From Trichocoleus desertorum ATA4-8-CV12 (GTDB taxonomy: Bacteria > Cyanobacteriota > Cyanobacteriia > FACHB-46): a stretch of DNA of 61,871 nucleotides. The stretch spans positions 1 through 61,871 of the forward strand of contig JAHHIL010000027.1 of assembly GCA_019358975.1 (NCBI GenBank), given 5' to 3'. The notes beneath the pieces were generated by a model. The model did not search any database. It saw nothing but the letters and a program-made list of their open reading frames with translations, and had not been told where the DNA came from. Below, piece by piece: positions 17,975 through 28,270 of the stretch. Both the position numbers and the translations under genes were made by a program. Within the stretch, counting starts at the first letter, position 1; every line of letters starts with the position of its first letter.

Positions 17975-20704
17975 TTAGTCATTGGTGGGCCGAACTACAC
18001 CCCCCTCAACTGGACGAATACCAGAGCCCCCGAACGGTTCTGCTCCTCCACTCCAGTTGAAGTCGCTGATGCGTAAACCAAGGGAACCGATCGCCAAAAC
18101 TGGGTTGTAGCGCAAGGTCACACCATAAGTTCGGCGGCTGTACTCCAAAATGTAGTCTGTACTAATTTCATTCCCCGTATCTATGTTGATCGCGGTTTGA
18201 AACCCGAAGCGGAATGGGCCGTAAATTTGCTGCAAAATTCCACCGGAGAGAACTTTGTCATCCACAACCCGATCGAACAGAAATGGGGATTGCCCCCCGA
18301 TCGCGCTTTGAGAATAGCTGAGGTTGTAACCTGTGTAGTCAAAAAAGCGCCGTGAAAAATGACCGACTTGCCCTTGTATCCCCACCGTCCCTGTGAGGGT
18401 GGTTTGGCTGTCACCGTTGGTATAGCCATTCGCTACACCTCTGACTCCCGTAAACAGCTGTAAATAAGGAACGACCGGAGCGGGGGTATAGCGCAAGCCT
18501 TCAGTTGCAGTGGGCGGTAAAGGCTTGCCTTGCCAAAGGGTAAAGCCCTTATTGAGGGCGGCACTCGCTTCAGCGCGACCTAAACTGATGCGATTGTTAG
18601 TGCGGTTGGCATCGAGTAAATCTAGGCGATCGCTGTCAGCTGTGACAAATTGGGCCCCTGCTTGGTAGCTCAAGCTGATACCTGTATCTCCTAATGGCAC
18701 CACTGGAGAAATCAAGAAGGCACCCAAACTGCTCTGCACATCTTGATAACCCAAAGAGCCATTGAACAGGCGATCGCGATAGCTATAGTCAACCGCCAAG
18801 GTATGAGTGCCTACTAACTGCCGTAAGCGGACATTGGCCCGGGCTTCCTCCTCAAAATCGCTGGGATCTAGGCTATTGAGTGTTACCGAGCTAGTCAGCG
18901 TGGTGCGGGGGCTGAGGGTAGCTGTCAACTTAGTTTTTAAGCCGTATACAGAAGGGTCAAAGATGGCCCCATTACTGTCCGTCAGGGCTTTTTGAATCAA
19001 GAACTGGGGCGTGACACTAAAGCGAATCTTCTCGTTGGAAATCGGCTCAAACGTGCTCTGCACAAACAAGCCACCCCGATCTTCTTGGTCAAAGCCAAAC
19101 TGCAATAAAGCAGGGTCACGTTCCCGGCGGTCGAGAATCACCCGCGATCGCAGCAGAGGGAGAGAGAACCGTTGGTCAAAGACGAGGCGGGGGCGCTTAG
19201 CTCTGACTTCATCCCGGAGCGGTGAAAGGTTGGTGAGCGTGGCTTCGTCCGCACGTAATTCTAGTTCTGGAGGTGAGAACGGGTCATTAGTAATGCGAAT
19301 ATTCTGAGCTTGCCAACCCCTAGGATTGAACGCGATCTGACCTGCCTCAAATCGCAAGCGTCGTACAGAGCCACCTTGCGTCGAGGAAGGAGCATCTTGT
19401 CCTGCCCCCACACCAATATTGACCCCACCAGGACTAGCAACATTTTGAGTGGGCTGCGTTGCCGTAATGCGATCGCTTAAGGGGCGGTCGTAAGTGACGC
19501 CAGCACTGACATCAGTTGGCAAGGTAGGGGTGAAATCGGTGCTAGCGGTCGGCAAGAAAATCTCACCTCTTGCCCCTGCGATCGTGCCTGTGTTTTGCAC
19601 AAAATTGTACTCGAAGCGATCGCCCCGCAGCACCTGCTCACCACGGGTCAGCGCCACGTTACCTTCTGCGACTGCAAAGCGATTGGGAATATTGACTTGC
19701 AAGCGCTCTGTATCGAGAACTGCACCCCGAAAGCGCATCAAGACATTACCTTCCGCCGTAAAGACCCGCCGTTGTTCGTCGTACTCCTGGCGATCAGCAC
19801 TAAGTTCAATCACCCCACTGCTTGCAGGGTCATTACTCGGCAGGGTCACAGGGCTGGTCGGCGCGACAACTGGCGCTGAATTTGAGGGCGGTGCGGCTGG
19901 AGCAGGTGCCTCTGGAATCACCAGAGTAGGTGCTGCTTGCGGAGAAGAAGTTGTTTGAGGATTAGGGTTGGCTTCTGGGGTGCTTGGAGGGCGAGCAGGA
20001 GCCGTTTCTAAGATTGGCTGGGGAATCGGCTGCGCTTCGTCTGGGGAAGCGATAGGCTGTCTAGCGGGAGGCGGTGAGGAAGCAGGGGGTGGCGTCGCCG
20101 GACGCAAGGAGGGCAAGTTTGGGCCAGAAGTAGAATTGTTAGTGCCAGCAGGAGGTGTCGCTACAATGGACCAACCAGAGGGAGCGGGTGGGGCGATCGC
20201 AGGTTGAACTTGACTTGCAACCGGATAATTTTTAGTAGAAGTGCTGGGGCTGGCTATGACGCTGGAAACGTAGCGAGGTGGCAGCGCTGGAGCCGTAGCA
20301 TTGATATGAACGTCGGATTGACGATGCCTGGGGATAACTTCTGTCTCTGAAGCATCCACAACCAACGGTGAACCCAAGGCCGTAGCAGACTCAGCGTTAC
20401 TTTCTATGGCCTGATTTTCTATTCCAGAAGGAGACAATCCTTGGGGACTGCCTGCCAGTTGAGGCTCCTCCGAGGCAACAGGTAAAGCTGGCTCAGCTGG
20501 CTGATCAGAGAACGAGTTCTCTGGGGCGAAGGCTTCAGGGGGGGTAGGGGTTGTGAGTGTTCCTACTACGACAGACTGAGAAATATCTGGGTTAGATACG
20601 GGCTCAATTGTCGTTGCTGCAACCGCAACTGAGGAGTGGTGCTCCTCAGGCGGCAAGGAATTGATAATCGCAGGCGGTTCAGGTGGTAGGACCGGGTAGG
20701 GCAT
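17975..20704 (-). CDS. lptD: LptD-like outer-membrane LPS-assembly protein (DUF3769)
   Basis: LptD inserts lipopolysaccharide into the outer leaflet of the outer membrane. The 909-residue protein has a Pro/Ser/Ala-rich, probably disordered region up to about residue 300. An OstA/LptA-like domain follows (IELSADRQEYDEQRRV, AEGNVLMRF, AEGNVALTRGEQVL, about 300-385), then a long region rich in alternating beta-strand patterns typical of a 20-plus-strand barrel (DUF3769). No classical signal peptide is visible at the start MPYPVLPPEPP, so export may use an unrecognised signal or a different start. psbI lies 94 bases upstream on the same strand. Confidence 0.8.
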   Translation of the reverse strand: MPYPVLPPEPPAIINSLPPEEHHSSVAVAATTIEPVSNPDISQSVVVGTLTTPTPPEAFAPENSFSDQPAEPALPVASEEPQLAGSPQGLSPSGIENQAIESNAESATALGSPLVVDASETEVIPRHRQSDVHINATAPALPPRYVSSVIASPSTSTKNYPVASQVQPAIAPPAPSGWSIVATPPAGTNNSTSGPNLPSLRPATPPPASSPPPARQPIASPDEAQPIPQPILETAPARPPSTPEANPNPQTTSSPQAAPTLVIPEAPAPAAPPSNSAPVVAPTSPVTLPSNDPASSGVIELSADRQEYDEQRRVFTAEGNVLMRFRGAVLDTERLQVNIPNRFAVAEGNVALTRGEQVLRGDRFEYNFVQNTGTIAGARGEIFLPTASTDFTPTLPTDVSAGVTYDRPLSDRITATQPTQNVASPGGVNIGVGAGQDAPSSTQGGSVRRLRFEAGQIAFNPRGWQAQNIRITNDPFSPPELELRADEATLTNLSPLRDEVRAKRPRLVFDQRFSLPLLRSRVILDRRERDPALLQFGFDQEDRGGLFVQSTFEPISNEKIRFSVTPQFLIQKALTDSNGAIFDPSVYGLKTKLTATLSPRTTLTSSVTLNSLDPSDFEEEARANVRLRQLVGTHTLAVDYSYRDRLFNGSLGYQDVQSSLGAFLISPVVPLGDTGISLSYQAGAQFVTADSDRLDLLDANRTNNRISLGRAEASAALNKGFTLWQGKPLPPTATEGLRYTPAPVVPYLQLFTGVRGVANGYTNGDSQTTLTGTVGIQGQVGHFSRRFFDYTGYNLSYSQSAIGGQSPFLFDRVVDDKVLSGGILQQIYGPFRFGFQTAINIDTGNEISTDYILEYSRRTYGVTLRYNPVLAIGSLGLRISDFNWSGGAEPFGGSGIRPVEGGVVRPTND

Positions 20705-20798
20705 ACTTTAGCAGAATGGTTCCGACAAACAGCCCGGACACGTTACCTCAACCGTCTCAGAGGCAATTCTACGGCCTGAGGAATAGCTCAATAACTGC

Positions 20799-20915
20799 TT
20801 ATTCCAAATCCCGCCGACCAGGGTTGCGAGTAGGATCGTTGGATAGAAATCCAAACACGAATAAGCTGATAAAGAGTGCAACGACAATGTAGACCGCAAT
20901 TTTGAGGGTTACCAT
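20799..20915 (-). CDS. psbI: Photosystem II reaction centre protein PsbI
   Basis: This 38-codon gene is too short for usual ORF cut-offs. It reads [18 protein letters not shown], continues through a single membrane helix, and ends [16 protein letters not shown], an almost exact match to the PsbI consensus. PsbI is a one-helix subunit at the edge of the photosystem II core near D1 and CP43, important for assembly and stability. The start ATG is at 20913-20915 and the TAA stop at 20799-20801. It precedes the lptD-like gene on the same strand. Confidence 0.96.
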   Translation of the reverse strand: MVTLKIAVYIVVALFISLFVFGFLSNDPTRNPGRRDLE

Positions 20916-21128
20916 ACCAGGATCTCAAGAGATAAGTCTCTCTAATCATATCGGAATGCCGCCTCAATTTTGAGTCTCACCTAGCCGTCTTATATAATCC
21001 TCAGTCTGGCTCCAGGCTTCAGTCAGCTTTGACGCCATTCCTGATGAGACGTTCCCAGCGGTTGAGGCCAACCGATTTACAGCAGGGGCTGCTTGGTTAC
21101 ATTAAGTCTTTTTGGGGTTTCTCTACAA

Positions 21129-22898
21129 CTACTTTCCCCACAATCGCTGTAACCATTGCCCTGCCGAGACAATCACTTCTTCTAGCCACAGCATGGCGCG
21201 ATCGAGCCAACCGAGAACTCGCTCCAAGGGGTGCTTCACATAACCCAAACTAGTTGCTTCAGCTTCAATCCAAGTATTGCTGAGATCGCCATAGTTCTCG
21301 GAGGTTGCAGCCAAGTTTGCACCTGACATCGCTACGTTGGCTGTAACGAGGGGATCACCGCCATTTACGACAGCAGATTGTGAACGCGATCGCTTAGATA
21401 GGGAGGTGGTGCGAGTGGCGTTGGCGTTGGCACTGGGAGATGAAGCGATCGCAGAGGACTGGGCCTGCTGAGTCGCAAGATCAGCAGTAGTTTCAGGAGT
21501 AGAAACGATCGCGCCTGTTTTGGCACTCGCATCTCGCTGCCAGAATCGTCCGACTAATCGTGCCCACCAATTCTTAGCGGTAGAAATAGGTACTTGTAGC
21601 GCCGGGGGCAAAGCTGTAGGGGAAGTGACGGTTGGTTCTGATAGCGCTGGGATAGAGGTGGAAGTGCGATCGCCACTAATACTTCCGGCACTTCCGGTTT
21701 GAGCGAAAACATCTTCATAACTCAACCAAGGATCGGGATGCCAGTCATAATCCCCGGTTAACAGGCGATCGCTGGCCACATGATCCCCAGCAATTTGAGT
21801 GAGTTCAGGCTGATTTGCTTTCCCGGTTAAACCTAGACGGCGATCGCCAAAGAAGTAGTCAACTGCTGCCCGCAACAAGCTGACCAGTGATTGTCCTCGC
21901 TGCTCTAATGCCGTGGAAAGCTCTGTGAGAGCTAGCGATGAGGGATAAGCTTCTATCTGAGCAATCGCGCGATCGAGAGGGGCTAGCGCTTCGTAGGGAA
22001 TGGGCGGAATGGGCAAAATCCCAACTGCTAAAGTGGAGTGACTGGTGAAGTAAAGTTCTTCTACCTGAGATGCCGAATTGCTGGATAGTTGAGCCGCCAC
22101 CCTGGATTCTTGAAACCAGTTAAGCGCGATCGCCACTGGGCCAGTTTGTACCCAAGCCATGATCTGCCGCACGAAACGAATAGGGGGTAAGAGGTTGGGG
22201 GTGTCGCTGGGCAACTGGAGCGGAGCCTGCGATCGCTGCCGAGCCAGAATATGCAAATAGCGCTGATAGTGGCTGACCTCCCAAACAATGCGCTGATAAA
22301 GCTGCTGTTGTTGGGCTGGCGCTAAGATGGCCAGAATCTGATTTTGAACTGTGACTAGAACGAGCGTCCGAGTTTCTAGCGCAGTTGCCACCCCTTGAAT
22401 CGCGATCGCTGACGTTTTTTCTGCTGCAACTCCAGTTGACGCTTGTGCTGCGACGGTAGTTTTCAGAAACCGTGAGAGGAAGGAGGGGTGAGAGGCAGCG
22501 GTAACCTCACTTGGCGCGGCGATCGCTAAACTGCCACTGCCTGCCAGGGCTGGAACTGCAACCCCTTCTGGGAGTGCCAACGTTTCAACTGCCTGTAAAA
22601 CGTTGTGCACCACTTGATCAGCTTTAGAAAGAGGTTCTGAACTTGGCTCACTAGTCGGCTCCTGAGCTGTATGCAGAGAGGGTCGCCCAGTCTCAATCGT
22701 GGTTTGAATTTGCCTGCCCACCAAGCGCGTGGTTTGAAATATGGCGTAGAAGGGGTAGAGCAAAACCTGCGCTCCCCAAACCGTCGCCACTTTGGCATGG
22801 CGGAGAGCGCGATCGCACTGGTCTACAAACTCACGCGATCGCCGAGAGAAAAAGTTGAACAACCGACTTTGATAGCGACCAGAAGAAGCAGAAGACAT
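21129..22898 (-). CDS. Conserved cyanobacterial protein of unknown function
   Basis: The 589-residue protein starts with a basic amphipathic region (SRLFNFFSRRSREFVDQCD) and a moderately hydrophobic segment (WGAQVLLYPFYAIFQTTRLVG). The middle is Ala/Gln-rich and alpha-helical (LAPAQQQQLYQRIVWEVSH), followed by a low-complexity Ser/Thr/Ala stretch. It ends with a conserved motif (DLSNTWIEAEATSLGYVKHP, then a Trp-rich amphipathic helix). The Trp-rich tail suggests membrane contact. I recognise the general type from cyanobacterial genomes but not a function. Confidence 0.6.
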   Translation of the reverse strand: MSSASSGRYQSRLFNFFSRRSREFVDQCDRALRHAKVATVWGAQVLLYPFYAIFQTTRLVGRQIQTTIETGRPSLHTAQEPTSEPSSEPLSKADQVVHNVLQAVETLALPEGVAVPALAGSGSLAIAAPSEVTAASHPSFLSRFLKTTVAAQASTGVAAEKTSAIAIQGVATALETRTLVLVTVQNQILAILAPAQQQQLYQRIVWEVSHYQRYLHILARQRSQAPLQLPSDTPNLLPPIRFVRQIMAWVQTGPVAIALNWFQESRVAAQLSSNSASQVEELYFTSHSTLAVGILPIPPIPYEALAPLDRAIAQIEAYPSSLALTELSTALEQRGQSLVSLLRAAVDYFFGDRRLGLTGKANQPELTQIAGDHVASDRLLTGDYDWHPDPWLSYEDVFAQTGSAGSISGDRTSTSIPALSEPTVTSPTALPPALQVPISTAKNWWARLVGRFWQRDASAKTGAIVSTPETTADLATQQAQSSAIASSPSANANATRTTSLSKRSRSQSAVVNGGDPLVTANVAMSGANLAATSENYGDLSNTWIEAEATSLGYVKHPLERVLGWLDRAMLWLEEVIVSAGQWLQRLWGK

Positions 22899-23012
22899 GG
22901 CAGTTGTCAGCGGGGCGGCTGCTGTAAAGTGAGGATGGTGTACAGCCTGCCACGGCGTAGCGACTTCAGCGTGACTCAGGCGGTACAGCTAGTGACCTGA
23001 TTCTATCTAAAG

Positions 23013-26000
23013 ATGGCTGACCCAGCGAAACTCCAGGCTCAAATTTCTGAAGCAATTTCTCAGCTACGGCAACTGACGCAGCTCAATGTGCAAACTCGCT
23101 GGCAGATGTACCTAGGAGACCTGCCCATCGTTGCAGCAACCCAACCGCAGCAATGGCAGACCTGGTCCACCGTACAGCTAAATGCCAGAGAACATATTGC
23201 CTGGGTTAAGGGACAGCAGGTGTTGTGGCTGGGGCAGCAGTTGGTGATCCCCAACGATTTGCAAGGCTACCCGCTAGAGGGGTTGATTCTGCGCTTAGCT
23301 CTAACTTGGTGGGCCGAATCCGCTCAAATTTTTGTCAACGGGCAATTGGTGCAGGAAGGCGATTTGTTCGACTGCTCCACCCGTATTTTGCTCAGTCCAT
23401 CCGCCCAACCTGGAGCAACGATCGCCGTAGCTGTGCGCCTCGTGAGTCCAGGACATGATGATGGAGCCCTAGTGCGATCGCTGTCTCTCTACGAAGTTGC
23501 CTCTAACACGGCAAACTTAGACAATCGCGTCGAGCCAGGATTTGTCGCCGATGAGCTAGCCGTACTCCAGCAATATCTCGGTACTTTTGCCCCAGAAAAA
23601 TTAGCAGAATTGGCAGCCGCGATCGCTCGTCTTGATTGGAGCGCGCTGAACGCAGGCGATCGCTCCCCCCTCAAGTTTGATCAGTCCTTGCAGCAACTAC
23701 GCCAAACCCTCCAACCTTATAGTGATTGGATCAAGCAGCGCCAAATTTATTTGTTAGGCCATGCTCACCTGGATTTAGCTTGGTTGTGGCCTGTGAGCGA
23801 AACCTGGGAAGCCGCTGAGCGTACCTTCCAATCTGTGCTGCAACTCCAGCAAAACTTTCCAGAACTGATTTTTTGTCACTCCACTCCTGCCCTCTACGCT
23901 TGGATTGAAACCAACCGTCCCGCCTTGTTTGCCGCCATTCAAGCCCAAGTAGCAGCAGGATGTTGGGAGGTGATCGGGGGCTTGTGGGTAGAGCCAGAAC
24001 TCAATGTAGTCAGCGGCGAGTCTATTGTGCGCCAAGTGCTGTACGGGCAACGCTACACCCAGACCAAGTTTGGCCAGACTAGCCCAGTTGCTTGGCTCCC
24101 CGATACCTTTGGTCTCTGTTGGCAGTTGCCCCAAATCCTCAAGCAAGGCGGCATTGAGTATTTCGTCACCCAAAAGCTGCGCTGGAACGACACCACCCAG
24201 TTTCCCTACGAAGCCTTTTGGTGGCGATCGCCAGACGGCAGCGAAATCTTTAGCGTCATGTCCGCTCCCATTGGCGAAGGCATTGACCCGCTCAAAATGA
24301 CCCAGCACGCCTCAATGTGGGAAACCAAAACAGGCAACCTCGAAACCCTTTGGCTACCCGGTGTTGGAGATCATGGCGGTGGCCCTACAAGAGACATGCT
24401 GGAAATGGCTCGCCGTTGGCAAACCTCGCCTTTCTTCCCACGATTGAGCTTTACGACAGCGGAAGAATATTTGGAGGGGGTGAGGAGTGAGGAGAGAGGG
24501 GAGAGGAGTCAGGAGTCAGAAGCCAGGAGCCAGGAGTCTTCTTCATCCCTTGCTTTGCAAACAGCAAAGTTGAACATCTCATCCTCCGAAAACGTTCTCA
24601 CCTCTCACTCCTCACCCCTCACCCCTCACTCCTCACTCCTTCCCACCTGGAACAACGAACTTTACCTGGAATTCCACCGAGGCTGTTACACAACGCACGC
24701 CGAGCAAAAGCGCTGGAATCGTCGATGTGAGCAGTTGCTTTACCAAGCGGAATTATTTGCCTCATTTGCCACATTAACGACGGGTGCTGCATACCCCAAA
24801 GCAGAGCTAGAAGCAGCGTGGAAGAAAATGCTGTTTAACCAATTCCACGACATTCTGCCAGGGTCATCGATTCCAGAAGTATTTGTCGATGCCAACCAGC
24901 TTTGGCAGCAAGCCGAGCAAACTGGGCAAGTACTACTACAGACAAGCTTGCAAGCGATCGCCTCTCATATTCAACTGCCTGAATCCCCCCATCCCGATGC
25001 CCAGCCGATTGTGGTGTTTAATCCGTTGAATTGGGCGCGATCGCAAGTTGTTTCAATTCCTTTGCCAGCCGACACTACCTGGCAGGTTTATAACTCAGTG
25101 GGTGAGCCAGTTCCTAGCCAAACCACAAACTACGATGAGCAAGGCCAACTCGTTCCAACCCTGCTATTTTGGGCAGAGCAAATTCCAGGTGTGGGCTACA
25201 GCGTTTTCTGGCTGAGTCCGCCAGTCCTAGAAGATTCTGATTTCCCCCAATACCGGGGAGCTAGGGGAGCCACAACCGCTAAAGGCGATCGCGAATGGAT
25301 TTTAGAAAATGCGGCCTTACAGGTAACCATCGATCCTCAAACAGGTGATTTAAACCGTGTTTGGGACAAGACTCAACAGCGAGAAGTGTTGAGCAGTGCA
25401 GGCAATCAAATCCAAGCCTTTCAAGACCAAGGACAGTATTGGGACGCTTGGAACATTGACCCCAACTACGCCCAGCACCCTTTACTTCCAACCAAATTGA
25501 AATCAATTGAATGGCGCGATCGCGGCGAACTGTTGCAGCGAGTGCGCGTCGTGCGGCAACTGGGCCAATCAGAATTTTGCCAAGATTATGCGCTGCAAGC
25601 TGATGATCCAGTACTCAAAATTGTCACTCAAGTCAATTGGCAAGAACGGCATGTGATGGTGAAAACTGCCTTTCCGTTAACCGTAGAAGCAGAGCAAGCC
25701 ACTTATGAAATCCCCTACGGCGCGATCGCTCGCCCCACAAATCCCACAGAACCGAGAGAGCAAGCCAAATGGGAAGTCCCCGCTCTCCATTGGGCTGATT
25801 TAAGCAGTGAAGACTACGGCGTGAGCCTGCTGAATGATTGTAAATATGGCTATGATGCTCAACCCAACCAACTTCGACTCACCTTGCTCCGAGGCACAAC
25901 TTGGCCCGATCCAGAAGCCGATCGCGGCCAGCATCAGTTCACCTACGCCCTCTACCCTCATGTAGGCAACTGGCAAACCGCCCAAACCGTCCGTAAAGGC

Positions 26001-26354
26001 TACGAACTCAACTTTCCCTTACAAACATTTCTGTTAGATACACAGCGATCGCCCGCCTATCCACCAGCCACTCTCCCCCCTCAAAGCCAACTCCTCAACC
26101 TCCCAGCCGAAAACCTCATCCTCAGCGCCTTCAAACAATCCGAAGACGACCCCCAACAGTGGATCTTGCGGTGCTATGAGTGCCACGGTCAACCCACCGA
26201 ATTAACCCTACACAGCGACTTAGGCTTAGCGATCGCCCAGCCAGTCAACCTCCTAGAACAAGCAACTGCTTCTCTCGATCAAGATACTTCCGCAGTAGTG
26301 CAAATCGCCCCTTGGAAGATCGCCACCCTCCAAATTTCCACCACCAGTCAATAA
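23013..26354 (+). CDS. Alpha-mannosidase, glycoside hydrolase family 38
   Basis: GH38 enzymes are zinc-dependent retaining alpha-mannosidases. The 1113-residue protein has the zinc/active-site motif LGHAHLDLAWLWP near residue 250, the nucleophile motif WLPDTFG near 365, a third metal-ligand region (GVGDHGGGP), a middle helical domain (YLEFHRGCYTTHAEQKRWNR) and a long C-terminal beta-sandwich region (GH38C). An insertion of about 55 residues between EEYLE and TWNNELYLEF is encoded by heptamer repeat DNA and is Ser/Glu-rich; it keeps the frame. The physiological role could be turnover of mannose-containing exopolysaccharide or glycogen-like glycans, but this is inference. Confidence 0.93.
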   Translation: MADPAKLQAQISEAISQLRQLTQLNVQTRWQMYLGDLPIVAATQPQQWQTWSTVQLNAREHIAWVKGQQVLWLGQQLVIPNDLQGYPLEGLILRLALTWWAESAQIFVNGQLVQEGDLFDCSTRILLSPSAQPGATIAVAVRLVSPGHDDGALVRSLSLYEVASNTANLDNRVEPGFVADELAVLQQYLGTFAPEKLAELAAAIARLDWSALNAGDRSPLKFDQSLQQLRQTLQPYSDWIKQRQIYLLGHAHLDLAWLWPVSETWEAAERTFQSVLQLQQNFPELIFCHSTPALYAWIETNRPALFAAIQAQVAAGCWEVIGGLWVEPELNVVSGESIVRQVLYGQRYTQTKFGQTSPVAWLPDTFGLCWQLPQILKQGGIEYFVTQKLRWNDTTQFPYEAFWWRSPDGSEIFSVMSAPIGEGIDPLKMTQHASMWETKTGNLETLWLPGVGDHGGGPTRDMLEMARRWQTSPFFPRLSFTTAEEYLEGVRSEERGERSQESEARSQESSSSLALQTAKLNISSSENVLTSHSSPLTPHSSLLPTWNNELYLEFHRGCYTTHAEQKRWNRRCEQLLYQAELFASFATLTTGAAYPKAELEAAWKKMLFNQFHDILPGSSIPEVFVDANQLWQQAEQTGQVLLQTSLQAIASHIQLPESPHPDAQPIVVFNPLNWARSQVVSIPLPADTTWQVYNSVGEPVPSQTTNYDEQGQLVPTLLFWAEQIPGVGYSVFWLSPPVLEDSDFPQYRGARGATTAKGDREWILENAALQVTIDPQTGDLNRVWDKTQQREVLSSAGNQIQAFQDQGQYWDAWNIDPNYAQHPLLPTKLKSIEWRDRGELLQRVRVVRQLGQSEFCQDYALQADDPVLKIVTQVNWQERHVMVKTAFPLTVEAEQATYEIPYGAIARPTNPTEPREQAKWEVPALHWADLSSEDYGVSLLNDCKYGYDAQPNQLRLTLLRGTTWPDPEADRGQHQFTYALYPHVGNWQTAQTVRKGYELNFPLQTFLLDTQRSPAYPPATLPPQSQLLNLPAENLILSAFKQSEDDPQQWILRCYECHGQPTELTLHSDLGLAIAQPVNLLEQATASLDQDTSAVVQIAPWKIATLQISTTSQ
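24473..24639. repeat. Heptamer repeats inserted in frame within the GH38 gene
   Basis: A G-rich tract of heptamers (tgaggag, tcaggag, ccaggag; 24473-24537) is followed by a roughly 60-base core and a C-rich tract of the complementary type (ctcctca, cccctca; 24600-24639). The two tracts are partly inverted repeats of each other. The insert lies at a surface-loop position of the encoded enzyme. Confidence 0.75.
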
Positions 26355-26360
26355 AACCAC

Positions 26361-26428
26361 TTTTGGAGGGAGTCTGAGGGACGCAGCCGTCCCTCAGCGG
26401 GAGTTTGAGGGCAGGTGCCCTCAAGTTC
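26361..26428 (+). repeat. Dispersed repeat family A, copy 3 (shortened)
   Basis: It contains tggagggagtctgagggacg, cagccgtccctcagcggg and gagggcaggtgccctcaa but lacks the cgaaacaccc part at the left. It fills the gap between the convergent GH38 and thrS genes. Confidence 0.8.
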
Positions 26429-26434
26429 TTGGTT

Positions 26435-28270
26435 TTAGAAGTTATCGTGATTCGCCAAAGCCACCTTCAACTTATCCAACACCTCAGCCACCGGAATCGC
26501 CCCCAACTCTCCACTCGCCCGCGTCCGAATACTAAGACTATTCGCCTCCACTTCCTTAGCCCCCACAACCGCCATCACCGGAATCTTCTCCTTCTCAGCA
26601 TTGCGAATCAGCTTACCAAGGCGCTCACCGCTCAGATCAACCTCTGCCCGAATACCGAGCGATCGCATCTGATTGACTACATTCTGAGAAAACTCCACTT
26701 GATCTTGGCTCACAGGCAACAAGCGCACCTGCTCCGGTGCTAGCCACAGCGGGAAATCCCCAGCGTATTCCTCAATCAAAATCCCGATCAACCGCTCCAA
26801 AGAACCAAACGGAGCCCGGTGGATCATCACAGGACGCTGGCGAGTGCCGTCTTCTGCCACATATTCCAGGTCAAAGCGCTCTGGCAGGTTGTAGTCTACC
26901 TGAACCGTTCCGAGTTGCCATTCGCGATCGAGCGCATCTTGAAAAATGAAGTCGAGCTTCGGCCCATAGAACGCCGCTTCCCCAATGCCCTCGAAGTAGT
27001 TCATCCCCAAGGTTTCGACTGCTCGCCGAATCGCCCCTTCTGCTTTATCCCACACTTCATCCGAACCCATGTACTTATCTGAAGCAGGGTCACGGAAACT
27101 GAGCCGAGCCTTAAAGTTTTGTAGTTGCAAACTCTTGAACACAGACAGAATCAAATCCACCACGCTCAAGAATTCCGCATCCAGTTGTTCCGGGGTGACG
27201 AACAGGTGCGAGTCATCTACCGTAAAGCCGCGCACGCGAGTTAAGCCGCCCAACTCACCCGATTGCTCATAGCGGTAGACTGTGCCAAACTCTGCCAACC
27301 GCATGGGCAAGGTGCGGTAGGAGCGCAATTCGCTCTTATAAATCTGGATGTGAAAGGGGCAGTTCATTGGCTTGAGCACAAAGCCTTGCTCCTCCGCTTC
27401 AGCTTGCTCATCCTCCGACATCATGGGGAACATGTCTTCCTTGTACTTCTGCCAGTGCCCTGAAGTTTTGAACAAATCCACTCTGGCAATATGCGGCGTC
27501 ACCACAGAAAGATAGCCCCGCTTCAGTTGCTCCTGCTTCAGGAAATCTTCTAAGGTAGAGCGCAAGAGTGTGCCTTTAGGAGTCCACAAAGGTAAGCCAG
27601 GACCGACAATATCAGAAAAGATAAATAGGCCGAGTTCTTTACCCAGTTTGCGGTGGTCGCGTCTCAGGGCTTCTTCTTTCCGGCGCTTGTACTCGGTTAA
27701 CTGCTCCGGAGATTCCCAAGCCGTCCCATAAATTCGTTGCAGTTGAGCCTTAGTTTCATCGCCTCTCCAGTAAGCCCCCGCCACGCTTTCTAGCTCGATC
27801 GCGTCTGGCTTCAGTTCACTGGTGTTGTCAACGTGGGGCCCCGCGCACAGATCCCACCAATGATCACCTAGGTGGTAGATCGTGATCGGCTCTTCCAAAC
27901 CTGCCAAAACTTCTAATTTGTAGGGTTCATTAACCGCTTTAATGCGCCGCTCTGCTTCTTCGCGACTGACTTCTTCGCGCATCACAGGCAATTTGCGATT
28001 AATGATTTTCACCATCTCTTTTTTGATGGCTTTGAGGTCTTTTTCGGTAAAGGGTTCTGGGCTGTCAAAGTCGTAGTAGAACCCGTTGTCAATCCAGGGG
28101 CCAATCGTCACTTGCGCCTTGGGAAACAGCTTCTGCACCGCCATCGCCATCACATGAGACGTGGTGTGACGAATCTTCTTCAATGCTTCAGATTCGCTGG
28201 TGCGAGGTAAATGTATTTTTTCGGCTAGTCCTGAAGAAGGAGATTCTGAAGAAGGCATCTGCTGCATCAT
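26435..28270 (-). CDS. thrS: Threonine--tRNA ligase
   Basis: ThrRS charges tRNA-Thr. The 611-residue protein begins directly with the editing domain (HTTSHVMAMAV with HxxxH; CAGPHV) and lacks the N-terminal TGS domain, as do many short cyanobacterial ThrRS forms. The class II core follows: motif 2 region FRYEQSGE-like (VYRYEQSGELGGLTRVRGF), PMNCPFH with the zinc Cys, FYGPKLDF, and motif 3 (HRAPFGSLERLIGILIE). The C-terminal anticodon-binding domain is complete (QVRLLPVSQDQ to the end). Start choice between the two adjacent ATG codons and the one three codons later is uncertain. Confidence 0.95.
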   Translation of the reverse strand: MMQQMPSSESPSSGLAEKIHLPRTSESEALKKIRHTTSHVMAMAVQKLFPKAQVTIGPWIDNGFYYDFDSPEPFTEKDLKAIKKEMVKIINRKLPVMREEVSREEAERRIKAVNEPYKLEVLAGLEEPITIYHLGDHWWDLCAGPHVDNTSELKPDAIELESVAGAYWRGDETKAQLQRIYGTAWESPEQLTEYKRRKEEALRRDHRKLGKELGLFIFSDIVGPGLPLWTPKGTLLRSTLEDFLKQEQLKRGYLSVVTPHIARVDLFKTSGHWQKYKEDMFPMMSEDEQAEAEEQGFVLKPMNCPFHIQIYKSELRSYRTLPMRLAEFGTVYRYEQSGELGGLTRVRGFTVDDSHLFVTPEQLDAEFLSVVDLILSVFKSLQLQNFKARLSFRDPASDKYMGSDEVWDKAEGAIRRAVETLGMNYFEGIGEAAFYGPKLDFIFQDALDREWQLGTVQVDYNLPERFDLEYVAEDGTRQRPVMIHRAPFGSLERLIGILIEEYAGDFPLWLAPEQVRLLPVSQDQVEFSQNVVNQMRSLGIRAEVDLSGERLGKLIRNAEKEKIPVMAVVGAKEVEANSLSIRTRASGELGAIPVAEVLDKLKVALANHDNF

